Part shown: positions 1 to 10,300 of the stretch, piece by piece
Layout of the letters: every line of letters begins with the position of its first letter
Numbering within the stretch: position 1 is the stretch's first letter
Origin: Liriodendron chinense
Lineage: Eukaryota; Streptophyta; Magnoliopsida; Magnoliales; Magnoliaceae
NCBI GenBank assembly: GCA_003013855.2
Contig: ML058342.1
Coordinates: forward strand, 1,673,120 to 1,737,119
Length of the DNA stretch: 64,000 bases
Direction of reading: 5' to 3'
Position numbers and translations under genes: made by a program
The notes under the pieces: generated by a model
Database searches by the model: none
Seen by the model: only the letters and a program-made list of their open reading frames with translations
Told to the model about the DNA's origin: nothing

Positions 1-365
1 AGAAGATCCAAATCTCAGGTAAACCATACAACTTGTAAAAGTGATGAATGACTATTAGCATCATTTTATGGGCTACAAAAGTTTTGGATCAAGCTGATAT
101 TTGTCTTTTCCCTTCATCCAAATCTTTTTGACATTATCAAAGGGTTGAGTGAAAAATAAACATTACTAAAACCTTAATGGTGACGCACTCAATCACCATT
201 GTTTACTGTGTTATGGTCCACCTAAGATTTGGATCTGCTTGAGTTTTGGTACCCTGTCCTAAAATGATATGTAGAAATGGATGGACAGCATGGATATACA
301 ATACATCATCAAGGTGGGTCCAACGGTAGGGGTAACGCTCATCTAACTGTTACCTACGTAACAAC
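1..365. mobile_element. Right part of a Mutator-type MITE (GTTACC-end family), cut by window start
   Basis: The sequence matches the internal and right half of the element at 49046-49789: CCACCTGAGATTTGGATC, then TGGACAGCATGGATATAC, then GTAGGGGTAACG. Its left half is outside the window. The right end is near the GTTACCTACGTAAC motif. Confidence 0.55.
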
Positions 366-415
366 CAAGCCGCGCCCTCGCCAATGTAGGGCAGTCGACG
401 GGCACTTTTTATTTA

Positions 416-620
416 TTTACTTTTTACACATGCACTAACACTATACAATGGGCACTTGAACCCATGACCACGTGTTGAAACTACTTGTGAGTCTACCACT
501 GAGTCATGACTAAGGACCCAGGTTGAGCATGGGTACTTAAACCCATGACCACGTGTTGAAACGCCCGTGAGTCTGCCACTGTGTCATGAGTAAGGACCCA
601 GGTGGAGCCCACTAACTTCC
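416..620 (-). mobile_element. tRNA-derived SINE with duplicated head
   Basis: On the - strand two head units in tandem, 81 bp apart, each carry an A-box-like CTCAGTGGTAGACTC and a B-box-like GGGTTCAAGTGCC, the internal RNA polymerase III promoter elements of tRNA genes. The 3' side continues into an A-rich tail, seen on the + strand as T-rich DNA at about 398-426. It cannot be a functional tRNA because the boxes sit in a diverged fold. Confidence 0.6.
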
Positions 621-759
621 CTACCTCCAAGTCGTCTACCCAATCTTGGGTTGGACTGCCGTTTTTCAGCTGAACGTGATCCAACCATAGTGCAAACCAT
701 CCAACTCAAGCAAAATTTCAGGTTGCGCAGTCGGGTTACGCTGAGCTCGATTCTGACCC

Positions 760-1060
760 AGATTGCCAGTTTCCCCTGACCACAAGTTCCTGTGGTTGAA
801 AGCTATGTGGGGCCTATAGAGATGTATGTAGCAATCCACTCGGTCTGCTAGTTTCTCAATCTCACATTAGGATAGGTTGCCAAAAATTAAAAAAAGATCC
901 AATACTCATATGGGCTACACGACTGGAAACACTATGGATAGCATACAAGCATCATGGTAAGCTCCAGTATATTTTCATCCGTTGAAATTTTCATTCTCAC
1001 GGTTTCTTGTACACGAGTTTTGAATCTGCCTTTTTTTTTTTTTTTTTTTTTGACTCCTAT
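760..1060. mobile_element. Partial inverted-repeat MITE (AAGCTATGTGGGGCC family)
   Basis: The left-end motif GAAAGCTATGTGGGGCC and the following sequence match the left arm of the element at about 1948-2396. The copy is interrupted by a T-run (1031-1051) and no matching right arm is seen. Confidence 0.45.
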
Positions 1061-1947
1061 TCCATTATGAGGTTGAGAAACTAATGAACGGAGTTAATTT
1101 CTCACCGGCCACTTTGTGGGCCCCACACAACTTCCCACCACAGGAAAGCCTGATCAAGTTGCATCCCTAATGACCGGACGCGCTTGCCAGGTCGGCGGAT
1201 CCGCGGGGCGCCAATGGGCTCAACTTGGCATTCTCCGTTCGCTTGTGGAACCGTGCCTCCTATACACGCCGACAGACTTGCTGACATGGCACAAACCTAC
1301 AAAATCTTAGCTTTACAGAGAGTGGGACACAGTCATTGGCTTTACATATGGTGGGGCACAGTGATTAGATATTCTTCTGCCTTACAACTCTGGCTGTTTC
1401 TGTGTAGTGCCGCAGTATATAAAATAAACTGATCGGTTAAATACATTTTTTCCTAGCCGTCCATTTATTTTGCAATCCGTGGCCCACTCCAGGAGTGAAA
1501 TGGCTGTATTTTTAAGGCCGAAGATTAAAATACCGTAGCCCACCTAATGCAAAGCTCTGATTATCCATACATGTGCTGAATTAGCTTGTATGCGTGCATG
1601 TGTATAGGCAGGGCTTGCACCCGCGTGTGGCATTAGCAAACCTCTGTGTCTTTCTGGATGGAGTCTGGATCCTCTCTTGGCCTTTCCGTTGGAGCCTTGT
1701 TATTGGACCACATCACACTGCATGATGTCCGTGTGATCAAGTTGCACTGATGTGGCATGACTGTAGACTTATGTGATGACGTGGACTAATGACAAAGTTT
1801 CAAGCAGAGGTTTTCAGAAGATCCAAATAGAGGAGACGTCATTTTTTTTATTGGTCCAGCTAAGTTAGACACATACAGGCTTAGCTGGGCTAATCAAAGC
1901 AGCAGAATCTTTTGCTCAGTTTCAACAGAGGATCCGGATTCATTCGG
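1061..1947. other. No gene recognised; repeat-like intergenic DNA
   Basis: Short open frames here have no recognisable domain and overlap on both strands. I see no splice structure or protein homology. Confidence 0.5.
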
Positions 1948-2396
1948 ATGGATGCCAATTGCCAGTGCCAGGGCCATCAGAAGCTATGTGGGCCCCACAT
2001 AGATGCCTGTTATAAATCCATTCCGTCTATCATTTCTCAAGTTCGACACATGACAGAAGTCCAAAAATCAGGCAGATAAAAAACTCGGGTGGGTCACACC
2101 ATACGAAAGATTGAATGCCTACCATCAGAATTTTTAAATCAGGATGATATTTGTACCTACAGTTCATCTGAGCGGTAATAACCCTATGAACGGTTTGGAT
2201 AGCATATGAAAAATCATGTAGGCTCCAGGAAGGTTCCAACGGTAGAAGATTCTGTTCTCACAGTTTCGTTTGGTGTGGCTCACCAAAGTTTTGTATCGTG
2301 GCCTTTAAAAACTGATGGACTGAGTGGATTTATAACTAACGTCTCTGTGGGCCCCACATAGCTTCCGATCAGAGGAACTTCCGGTGGCCACGGATC
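1948..2396. mobile_element. Inverted-repeat MITE just upstream of the 2H gene
   Basis: The left arm (GAAGCTATGTGGGCCCCAC at about 1990) is answered by a reverse-complement right arm (GTGGGCCCCACATAGCTTCC at about 2350). Arms extend into ATAAATCCAYTCNGTC on both sides. The right end lies under 200 bp from the start codon of the 2H gene. Exact ends and TSD were not resolved. Confidence 0.6.
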
Positions 2397-2399
2397 ACA

Positions 2400-2583
2400 G
2401 GCCGCCTCCGTATTTCTCGTCTGTTTTTCTTCGATTCTCAGCAACTCTTTCTCGTTCTGGAATTAGGCCGCCCCTCAAGCTTCTCTCCTTCTCACACCAA
2501 CTGTACAGCAAAAGGTGAAAAAATTCAGGTACTCTTCGGGACTATCGAAGTCTCGGTACTCTCATCTTCTTCCTTTCTTTACA
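2400..2583 (+). promoter_or_regulatory. Probable 5' leader / proximal promoter of the 2H gene
   Basis: The stretch between the right end of an upstream inverted-repeat element (about 2396) and the ATG is pyrimidine-rich (repeated TTCTC and CTTCTC), as in many plant leaders. No clear TATA box is visible. The short distance means the promoter, if it lies upstream of the leader, must overlap or adjoin the transposon. Confidence 0.35.
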
Positions 2584-3135
2584 ATGTTGCAAGGCTACGC
2601 GGTCGAGCTCTACTTCGATCCCGCCCTTGAAAATCAGGTCTTGAAAGCCTGGAACGTCCTGGCCCGTCGCCAGATCAGCACGCAGCTCATCGAGATGGAA
2701 TCCAGACCGCACATCACTCTCCTATCGAGCCCCCTCCTCGATCCTCCCAAACTCCAATCCCTCATCAAGAACTTCGCTTCCAAGCAGGAGCCACTTCCCC
2801 TAACCCTCTCCTCCGTTGGCGCCTTCCCGTCCGACGACAACGTCCTCTTCCTCTCTCCGACGCCGTCCGTCGCCCTCCTCCAGCTCCACTCCCAGCTCTG
2901 CGACGTGCTTCGGAGGGAGGGCGTGGAGATCGGGGAGGATTACCGGCCTGACACGTGGGTCCCGCACTGCTCGGTCGCGCAGGAGGTCCCGCGGAGCCGG
3001 ATGGCAGAGGCGTTCTGCATTCTCCGTGACCTGAAGCTGCCCGTCAGTGGGTATGCGATGGATGTCGGTTTGGTGGAGTTCTCGCCAGTGCGTGAGCTTT
3101 TCTCGTTTCCGCTGGGGAATGCATTGGAAGCATGA
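2584..3135 (+). CDS. 2H phosphodiesterase / RNA-ligase-like protein (single exon)
   Basis: This is an intact 183-residue reading frame. It carries the two H-x-T/S-x motifs of the 2H phosphoesterase superfamily: RPHITL with His43 and PHCSVA with His128. These two histidines form the catalytic pair in families that open 2',3'-cyclic or 2'-5' phosphodiester bonds, so a role in RNA or nucleotide processing is likely, but the substrate is unknown. It resembles the plant 'RNA ligase/cyclic nucleotide phosphodiesterase family' proteins, which have similar length. The open frame extends upstream to 2515 but only from a GTG. The first ATG is at 2584 and is followed by MLQGYAVELYFDP, so I start there. 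No signal peptide or membrane segment is visible, which suggests a soluble protein. The coding region is GC-rich against AT-rich flanks, and a CT-rich leader lies at about 2400-2583. No intron is needed to read through. Family assignment is firm; biological role is inference. Confidence 0.88.
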   Translation: MLQGYAVELYFDPALENQVLKAWNVLARRQISTQLIEMESRPHITLLSSPLLDPPKLQSLIKNFASKQEPLPLTLSSVGAFPSDDNVLFLSPTPSVALLQLHSQLCDVLRREGVEIGEDYRPDTWVPHCSVAQEVPRSRMAEAFCILRDLKLPVSGYAMDVGLVEFSPVRELFSFPLGNALEA

Positions 3136-3300
3136 GGTAGATGTGCCGCCCGCTCTTCTTCTTCTTCTTCTTTTTTTCACTTTTTCTTTTTGTTATTTTT
3201 CGTCTCTGTCTTCTTCCTTTTTTTCATATAATGTGCTGTATCTATCTGTGTGGTAGCTTGAAGGCTTATTTAAGGATGCTTGGTTCTATTTATAGAATTG

Positions 3301-3480
3301 TAATTGAATGGTGTTTAGTCTTCTGTTTGGTTGATTTTCATGTTCGGAATACCACATACAAGAAGCAATGGCGGAAGTAGTTGTCAATTGTAATTGAATG
3401 GTGTTTAGTCTTCTGTTTGGTTGATTTTCATGTTCAAAATTTGATATACCAGATGCAATGGTGGGAATAGTTGCCAAATT
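3301..3480 (+). repeat. 90-bp tandem duplication in the 3' flank of the 2H gene
   Basis: Two copies starting TAATTGAATGGTGTTTAGTC at 3301 and 3391 are nearly identical over the first 55 bases and diverge toward the end. They lie 166 bp after the stop codon, so they may be in the 3' UTR. Confidence 0.85.
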
Positions 3481-3542
3481 GGAACTTTCAAATGGGTGCG
3501 GTTTGATATATCCAAGTTGGTAAATAAATACTAAAAGGATTA

Positions 3543-3948
3543 GGGGTTGTTTGGATACCTGTAAAATAGGCTATTGGGAAATGAAATAAAGGTAAATGGA
3601 TTGCAGGGAGTGTTTGGATGCTGAAAAATGCCTGTAAATGGTTTACAGGTTGTAAAGCATTTACAGCTTTTAGCTACAAATGAAAAACTACTGAAAAGGA
3701 GTGATTTCGTTTACCTGTAAATGAAATTCAGCCTAACGGCTAGATTTTTTGAAAATTGGTTATAAAGGGAGCATTATAGCTCCCTTCTCCATCATCTACA
3801 GGCTAGCCCCAATACAGACAACTATTTACCTGTAAACAGATTCAAACTTAAAGCCAAACAGGACAGGCTGTAAACAATTTACACCTGTAATTCAATTATT
3901 TACAATTCATTTACCACTTACAAATTTTATAGGCACCCAAATGACCTC
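3543..3948. mobile_element. hAT-like MITE (GGTTGTTTGG ends)
   Basis: Left GGGGTTGTTTGGATACCTG and right-end reverse complement GAGGTCATTTGGGTGCCTA form imperfect terminal inverted repeats. The interior has several facing TACCTGTAAATG / TTTACAGG motifs. No transposase is encoded. The flanking 8 bp do not match, so the class is inferred from the ends. Confidence 0.6.
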
Positions 3949-4153
3949 ATTTCTCTTATTTTAGATAGGGCTTCCATTGGATGTCTCGGAAAAATTGGGT
4001 GGGCAGGATGGTTTTATGGTGGTCTAATATGGTATGCAGAATGTTTCACTTGTGATTTGAAATCTTTCACATATTTGTGTGGGGTGGAAAAGGTGGAGAA
4101 GATGGGATCCTGCGTAGTGTTGTTCCTAAAACCCCTGCGACCCCAACTGCACG

Positions 4154-4261
4154 GCAGAATGGATAACCATCCTATCTGTTTGCTTATATACACATCCAAA
4201 AGCCACAGCAGAATGGATAACCATCCTATCTGTTTGCTTATATACGCATCCAAGTGCAGCC
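4154..4261 (+). repeat. 54-bp tandem duplication
   Basis: GCAGAATGGATAACCATCC begins at 4154 and again at 4208, each followed by a near-identical TATCTGTTTGCTTATATAC stretch. Confidence 0.85.
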
Positions 4262-4472
4262 TAATATTTGAATGAACATGGCTTTGTACTTTTCTCCCAG
4301 CAATTTTGGGGTTGGAATCATATATAGGCAGAAGTTTTACAGTTGGCTGCCCACCTGATATCGACCTTCCTCTTTTACCTGGCCAGTGGAACTGGCGGCA
4401 GAGGCTGACATTGACAACAGGGTGCTACCCAGTGTAAACCCACAGCCGAACAATTAACTTACCACCCTAAGG

Positions 4473-4760
4473 GCAAGCAAGTAGAGTTCATGGACATAAC
4501 ATTGAGCGAGGGCACACACAAATGGTTTATTCTATAATTAAGAAGAATTAAATAGAATAACAAACACAAGTTATAAGAATGCCAATCTATTGCGAAGATG
4601 GCAAGCATATTCAAGCAAGCTGAATTCATGGACAAAACATTGTCCAAGGGCAAACACAAATTGTTTATTCTATAATTAAGAAGAATAAATAGAATAAGAA
4701 ATGGAAAGTTACAAGAATGCCAATCTATTGCGAAGACGAGAAGAATATTCAAGCAAGCTG
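4473..4760 (+). repeat. 138-bp imperfect tandem duplication
   Basis: TTCATGGACATAACATTG at 4487 recurs as TTCATGGACAAAACATTG at 4625. The match continues through TTTATTCTATAATTAAGAAG and TGCCAATCTATTGCGAAGA. Confidence 0.8.
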
Positions 4761-4789
4761 TTGGCTTGGGTGACGGTTCACATATTTGA

Positions 4790-6085
4790 TTCTGGGAGGA
4801 CACTTGTGTGGGAAGAGATCACAATGTGCTGTTTTTTCTAGGTTGGCTAGGCTTGTTCCAGAGCCAAACATTTCTGTATCCTGATGCTACTCTATTTTGG
4901 GTAGCCAACCAGTGTGGTCTCATCCTAGCCACAGGAATCTCTTGGAGGAGGAATTGGAAAATGTGATTAGGCTGCTCTCACTTCTTCGTAGTCATCGGCC
5001 TTTATGTTTGGATAGGGATGCCTAGGTGTGGAAATAGGGAAAACCCGGTAATTCCAGGTTCATTCTTTCCATGGAGCGATTTGTTTTATGGAGCCTTGAT
5101 TGTGAAAAGCTCCGGCCAAATCCATTTCGTCATATGTGGGTTTTCAAAGGTTAAAACATTTGCTTTGTTGGTGGGCAAGAGAAAGGTCCTAATGGTGGAT
5201 AATATCCAAAAAAGACTACCCAAATATTTGTGTATTGTGCATGTGGGACGCGGAGATGGTTTACCATTTGTTTAGCATTGTGCTTTAGCTAGAGCAACCT
5301 GGGAGTGCTTGTTTGGTCTACTCCATTGTTGTTGGGTGATGCTTGACTCGATTGAGGCGTCAAGGTATTCTGTAATGGTAACAGTGGTTGTAACGGCCAC
5401 CATCAGTACCTTTACGATATGAGCTATAACGGCCTTTATGGCCCTTGTAACGACTGTTACGGTCTCTCTCTTTTTTTTTTTTTTTTGTTAATTGAAAAAG
5501 CTGAAAAACCTATATTGGCCTTGTAATGGACCATTACAGGGCCATTACAGCCTTTATAGGGGGCATAACGGACCATTACGGGGCTGTTACAGCCTTTATG
5601 GGGGTGTAATGGGCCATTACGGGGGCTATACTGGTTTTTACGGGTCGTTCTTTCCGTTACGGCTGTTACGACCCCGTAACGTGTAACGGTTGCCACCGTT
5701 ACCTTTACGTAATGGCCTTTACGACCCTATAACGGCTATTATGGCACACAATGTGAGGCGGTCTTTTATGCTTGGCATGGGGGAGGTGAGGGTCATGTAG
5801 GGAGAAAACTGTGGAGGTTCTCTCTGTTAGCAGGGTTATGGGCTATTTGGGGGGAATGGAATATAGTATTTCGAAAACGAAACAATCAGCTGGAGGAGGT
5901 CTTTAGAAGGGTGATGTTGAATGTTTGGGGTGTGCCTCCTCTATCAAGGGCCTCTCCTTTTGAGCTTTTGCTACTTTCCTGTTTTGGTTTTTGTCTTGTA
6001 CGCTCAGTGTATTTATCTCATCTATATGCTTTTCTAATAAAATTTAGTTTTCTGAAAAAAATAAAAGAAAGAAAAAAGAAGGCCA
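4790..6085 (+). mobile_element. L1-type LINE 3' fragment, decayed and interrupted
   Basis: Broken frames read as the C-terminal part of an L1 ORF2 protein: a FWEDTCVG-like segment near 4790, then the zf-RVT-like region, and after the inserted MITE the segment GRKLWRFSLLAGLWAIWGEW at about 5800. It matches the better copies at 12272-11904 and 25274-25756. The end is A-rich (6056-6080). Many stops and frameshifts are present. The 5' boundary is approximate. Confidence 0.7.
5361..5753. mobile_element. hAT-type MITE with TAACGG palindromic interior
   Basis: The element starts CAAGGTATTC and is flanked by TGAGGCGT (5353-5360) and TGAGGCGG (5754-5761), a 7/8 match to an 8-bp TSD. The interior is a dense array of GTAACGGCC / GGCCATTACGG units on both strands around a T-run. 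It splits the L1 fragment. The copy at 18084-18432 has cleaner ends. Confidence 0.75.
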
Positions 6086-6880
6086 TCAGGAAATTAACTA
6101 GGATTCTGCAGTCGTAAAACTTATAAGAGAAAGGGTTTTATTAACTTCAATGGTGTATGTCAGTAGCTATACACCCAAGACTTACAAGTGATAATGGGTT
6201 GGTAAAAAAGTTTCAGATTCACAATTAGGGATAATTTGTTAAAGTCTCTAGGAGCATTTGTGTGGAAAGGACAAATTATGGCTTTCTTGCTACTTCACAG
6301 GTCAATAATGGCATTTTCTTCAGTCATTTCCATGAGTTATATCTGACGGCTAATTGACTGCTAAGGAAATGGCCTCTTTGACCCAATAGGACAAGATTGC
6401 ATGAAGGGCCCTTTTCCCTAAAAGTGGAGACACCCTTCCAGAAATAAGCAGATTGGAACTTTGTTCGGGGCCATTTTCATTCTTGGTGCATGACACTGTT
6501 AACATACATGGTTAAAGTTAAGAAACCCATCTGTTTATTAAATACAATGAGAGGAAGCTAGCATGTGACTACAAGGAGTGTTTCTCCATTGTATCAAACT
6601 AGCCACATGCTAACCTTCCCTTTAATGAGAGGGAGCCCATTGCATCAAGCTAGTAAATGACCTCCTTGTATCAAACTATGAGGAAAGCTTCTCCAATAAA
6701 ATATTCCACAAAACAAGCCAGATAAGTTCTATGAACATTTATTGTTTCTAAGCAAGCTACCTATTTTATTTTACCTTTAGAAGTCAAAAGTTTCACATGC
6801 TAATATGGACGACATCCCTGTTTTTAAGAAAATATTTAGGCACTGTAGAAGAACAATAGTCACTAAGTACTTAAATCATG
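6086..6880. other. No gene recognised
   Basis: AT-rich DNA without a recognisable frame. A short hairpin (GGAAGCTAGCATGTG against CACATGCTAACCTTCC) lies at about 6553-6625. Confidence 0.5.
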
Positions 6881-6884
6881 CACG

Positions 6885-7125
6885 TTACGTTGAGATGGAT
6901 GAGTGGCAAGATGAGGAAGGATAGAATTAGTTCATTTGAGGGAACTTAGGAGTAGCACCAATAGGCAATAAGATGAGGGAAAGTAGACTTAGATGGGGAC
7001 CAAGAACTGCGCTAGTTAGACAGAGTGAATTGGTACAAATTGAAGGCTCTTAAAGGGCAAGGGGAAGGCCCAAAAGGATGTGGGTGGAGTTTGTAAGAAC
7101 AGACTTGATGACCTATGGTCTAAGT
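6885..7125 (+). mobile_element. RTE-type LINE, C-terminal fragment
   Basis: The conceptual translation, with breaks, follows the typical end of plant RTE reverse transcriptase proteins: LRWMSGKMRKDRI, then GVAPIGNKMRESRLRW, then a GRPKR-TWVEFVRTDL block. Only this terminal part remains. Confidence 0.65.
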
Positions 7126-7376
7126 CATGGCCCTTGATAAAGGAGGGTTAATGAATCAGGTTGGCGGCTATTGTCAAATTTTTGCCATAAAAATCATCAT
7201 GAATCCGAACAATATGATGATGGTCCAATATGGAAGCGACAACACCTCATACCTCACAAAATTAGGTTTGATCTCAATTGAAGCTGTTAAAGGTTTTTTT
7301 TTTTTTTTTTTTCCGAGCGATAAGAGCAAAATATTATTGCAAAGGAGGCCGAAGCCAGAATATACAAAGGGAGAAA

Positions 7377-7879
7377 TGAGGCAGACATCAAGCCCTTTAG
7401 GGTTTATCAGCGTAGGAGGCGAGCGATGCATGCATCTATTTGGCCCACTGAAGGGCTTGGATCATTCGTGACAACATGAGGAGCATTGAAGGCCATACGC
7501 ATGTGATTTGGCACATAGAAGACCCCACAATGGGAAGACACGTGTGTAGGATGATGAAGACTTGATTGGACAGATTTGACTGTCTTCGGGCGCCTGATCG
7601 AGCGCCCGACCACTATTCATCGGGCGCCTGACCGAGCGCCCGAAATTCAGCCGCTTATGTGTTTTAGTCGCTAGACGTTTTTGGACATCTTTGGGCGACC
7701 GATCGGGCGCTCGAAGTCCCGTCCGACCATCGCGCGACTTATTTTTTTAGTTCGTTTTTTTTTTACTTAAGTTTATGGGTATTTTAGGCTTTTTCTTCCT
7801 TCTTAGTGTTTATTAAGAGGGTTTAGCCCTAATTACGAATTTAGTTATTAATTATTGAATGAAAAGCTTTTGGTTGCCT

Positions 7880-7911
<32 letters not shown>

Positions 7912-8371
7912 GTGGAACTTTATCTCTTCTTCTCCAATCTTCTTCTATTTTCTTCTTCTCTCTTCTTCCAACTTTCTTCATGGTAACTTCTTATCTCTCC
8001 TCTTTATTCTAAGCCTAAATTTTGTTGATTCCCATAACTCTAAATTTGAGAATTGATTCAAATCATAATTTCTCAGATTTTCGAATCCCTAATCCGAGAA
8101 ATCCTTTGATCTCCCAGACTAGTGAATCTCATTGGGCGATTGGGTTATGACCATGCAAGATCGGGAGGTTTCATTCCTCGTCGGATCCATTCCACGCATT
8201 AATTGAATCCCACATCGTGTGATTGTGATGATGGCCCGCATTATTGCATGTTTCTTTTCTGATTTTCTTAGATTATGATGATAGATGCTGAATTTTTATT
8301 ATTATTGTTTTGTTATTCCGCTGGATCATAGATGCTCATGAACATGTATCATAATTAGGCGTCCTGCATCA
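7377..8371 (+). repeat. 5' LTR of the gypsy element
   Basis: The LTR begins TGAGGCAGACATC (TGATGCGGACATC in the 3' copy) and ends GCATCA. U3 has clustered inverted GGGCGCCTGA / GAGCGCCCGA motifs at about 7586-7715, and a CT microsatellite lies at about 7880-7911. Confidence 0.9.
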
Positions 8372-8376
8372 AATTT

Positions 8377-8388
8377 TGGTATCAGAGC
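8377..8388 (+). other. Primer binding site, initiator tRNA-Met type
   Basis: TGGTATCAGAGC, complementary to the 3' end of plant initiator tRNA-Met, lies five bases after the LTR. Confidence 0.9.
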
Positions 8389-8439
8389 TTAGAGTTTGCA
8401 TGGTTGTGTTTAGATCGAGTTATCAAATTAGGGTTTCAT

Positions 8440-8680
8440 ATTAGGTCTGTTTTAGAAAATTTTCAGATTTAGAAAGTTTCCAAAAATAGAAAATTTCCAT
8501 TTTTAGAAAGTTTCCAGATTTGGAAAATTTTCAGATTTGGGTCGTAGTGTCTAGATTTAGTGTTTACCAGACTTAGAAAGTTTGATTTTCAAAATTTGCT
8601 ATTTTTAGAAAATTTTCTATATTTGGAAGTTTCCAAATTTAGGAAATTTCCCGAATTAGAAAATTCTGGTTTGGTGAGTT
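8440..8680 (+). repeat. Short interspersed repeats in the gypsy leader
   Basis: Variants of AGAAAGTTTCCAGATTT and AGAAAATTTTC recur many times between the primer binding site and gag. They are untranslated leader sequence with no coding signal. Confidence 0.6.
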
Positions 8681-8850
8681 TAGGGTTAGGAAGTTCGTCA
8701 GTTATGCATCTTCATAGGATTAGAATCATATCATTCATATTGTGAGTCACCCAGTCCGTAGAGTCTCCCCGTAGTGAATGGAGTATAGGCGTTTAAGATC
8801 TTCAGGGCTATTCAGTGTTGTCGTGTGGACTTCGAGACTCAATGAAAAGC

Positions 8851-9140
8851 CGAACTTCGATGAGTTGGCCTATTTTAATGGTCACATGGACCCACAAACA
8901 TTCCTTGATTGGCTTGAAGACTTGGACTACTTTTTTTTATTGATATGATATGTCGAATAGCTGTCAAGTGAGGTTTGCCAAGTAAAAATTGGAGGGCTAA
9001 GCCAAGTCGTTTTGGACAGATTTGGAGCAACGAATTGAGCGGAGAGGTGAGGCCTCGATCTTACAATGGGACGAGATGAAAAAGCGTTTGAAGGAAAAAT
9101 ATCTTTCCATCTCTTATCGTCAAAAGCCCTTGGCTTAGAA
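8851..9140 (+). pseudogene. gypsy gag remnant
   Basis: The frame reads FNGHMDPQTFLDWLEDLD and, after a stop, SFWTDLEQRIERRGE and WDEMKKRLKEKYL, the conserved core of the plant retrotransposon gag (capsid) domain. Stops prevent a full product. Confidence 0.75.
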
Positions 9141-9144
9141 AGAG

Positions 9145-9645
9145 TTGTTCTACCTTCCCATCCAGAAAGAGAGCCCATATGGCTACCACCTCCTTATAAA
9201 GTGGTCCCGACCCGTCATTAAGGAAATCTTGGCTTTTGAACAAGTTGAGGAGTATTTAACACCAATTATATTTCATTGGGAGCGAGATAATACCGTGGTG
9301 AATAGCAAGTTGGAAGGGTCCAAACATGATGTTTATGAAGTAGAAGAGTACGTACCTGACATCAGTAGTGATGAAATGGAAGAAATTGAGGCATTGCTCA
9401 TCATCGTTGATGATGGTGAAGTGTGTGTTAGTGATGAAAATGTCGAAGAAATTGAGACCGCACCACTTCCAGATGTCATGTGTGACTTAAGTGATGTAGA
9501 GTCCCAATCTAAGTCTCTTACCATAATGCACACGAATGAATTTGAAAAGGAGACTAGTGAGGATATGATTGTAGACACCCACATGACTTGTGATATCTCA
9601 CCAAATGATTTGTGGGATAAATTTTTACCTAAATGGGACATTTAG
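9145..9645 (+). pseudogene. Acidic gypsy polyprotein segment between gag and RT
   Basis: A 166-residue open stretch rich in Glu and Asp with no recognised domain. By position it spans where the gag tail and protease should be, but I see no convincing D-[ST]-G protease motif. It has no independent start context. Confidence 0.45.
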
Positions 9646-10300
9646 CACACAATCGATCTTGTTCCTGGGTCGGTCTTGTCAAGCTTTCCTCCATACCAGG
9701 TGAACCCCACAGAAAATACAGAAATGCACCATCAATTTGATAAGCTGTTCGGGGAAGAATTCAATAAGAAAAGTTTGAGTTGGAGTTTTGTTTTGTGTGC
9801 CATGCTTGCTCCTTTTACTTCCAAGAACAATGGCATATGGTGCATATGTGGGCATATCCTGGTCGTCTACAAAGCTTTAGTCAAGTGTCACGCCACCTTG
9901 CGACGTACTCACTTCATGGTGGATATGATAGTCAGAGCCCCTATCTCGCATCTTGATGACATTTTGGACATAATGGCTGATGCCAAGATCTGCTCAAGAC
10001 TTGGTATTAATAGTGTGTGTTCTCAAGTGTTGGGATACTTGAAAATCATCATTGTTTATAATACTTATAATGAGAATCAACACATCTATCAGTTAGAGTG
10101 GACCCATGGAATCTTAAAGAATAATAAGTTATGTACAACCCATGTGAAGTGTCCTTTTGTTACAGTTTTTCAAGTTCTAGATCATAGGGTTGTTTATTTT
10201 CATAGGATTGTTTATTTCGAATTCATTGCTTTTTCAGAGCGTCCTTTAGTTTCACCCATGTCTGTCACCCAAAGGTCTTCAGAGTTAGCCAATGGATTTG
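9646..10300 (+). pseudogene. gypsy reverse transcriptase remnant, catalytic part deleted
   Basis: IDLVPGSVLSSFPPYQVNP and later ISHLDDILDIM correspond to the N-terminal part of gypsy reverse transcriptase. The next segment (GILKNNKLCTTHVKCPF) matches sequence that lies after the catalytic YxDD box, so the YxDD portion has been lost. Confidence 0.7.

Noticed and set aside
416..620. Possible functional tRNA gene
   Set aside because: A and B boxes are present but the sequence does not form an acceptor stem and is duplicated; a SINE fits better.
2515..2583. Upstream extension of the 2H reading frame
   Set aside because: It begins with GTG, not a usual plant start, and the ATG at 2584 begins the conserved domain.
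2800..3180. 126-residue frame on the - strand, Arg/Glu-rich
   Set aside because: It is the antisense shadow of the GC-rich 2H coding sequence.
6545..6640. miRNA precursor
   Set aside because: The stem is short and imperfect, with no evidence of a conserved mature sequence.
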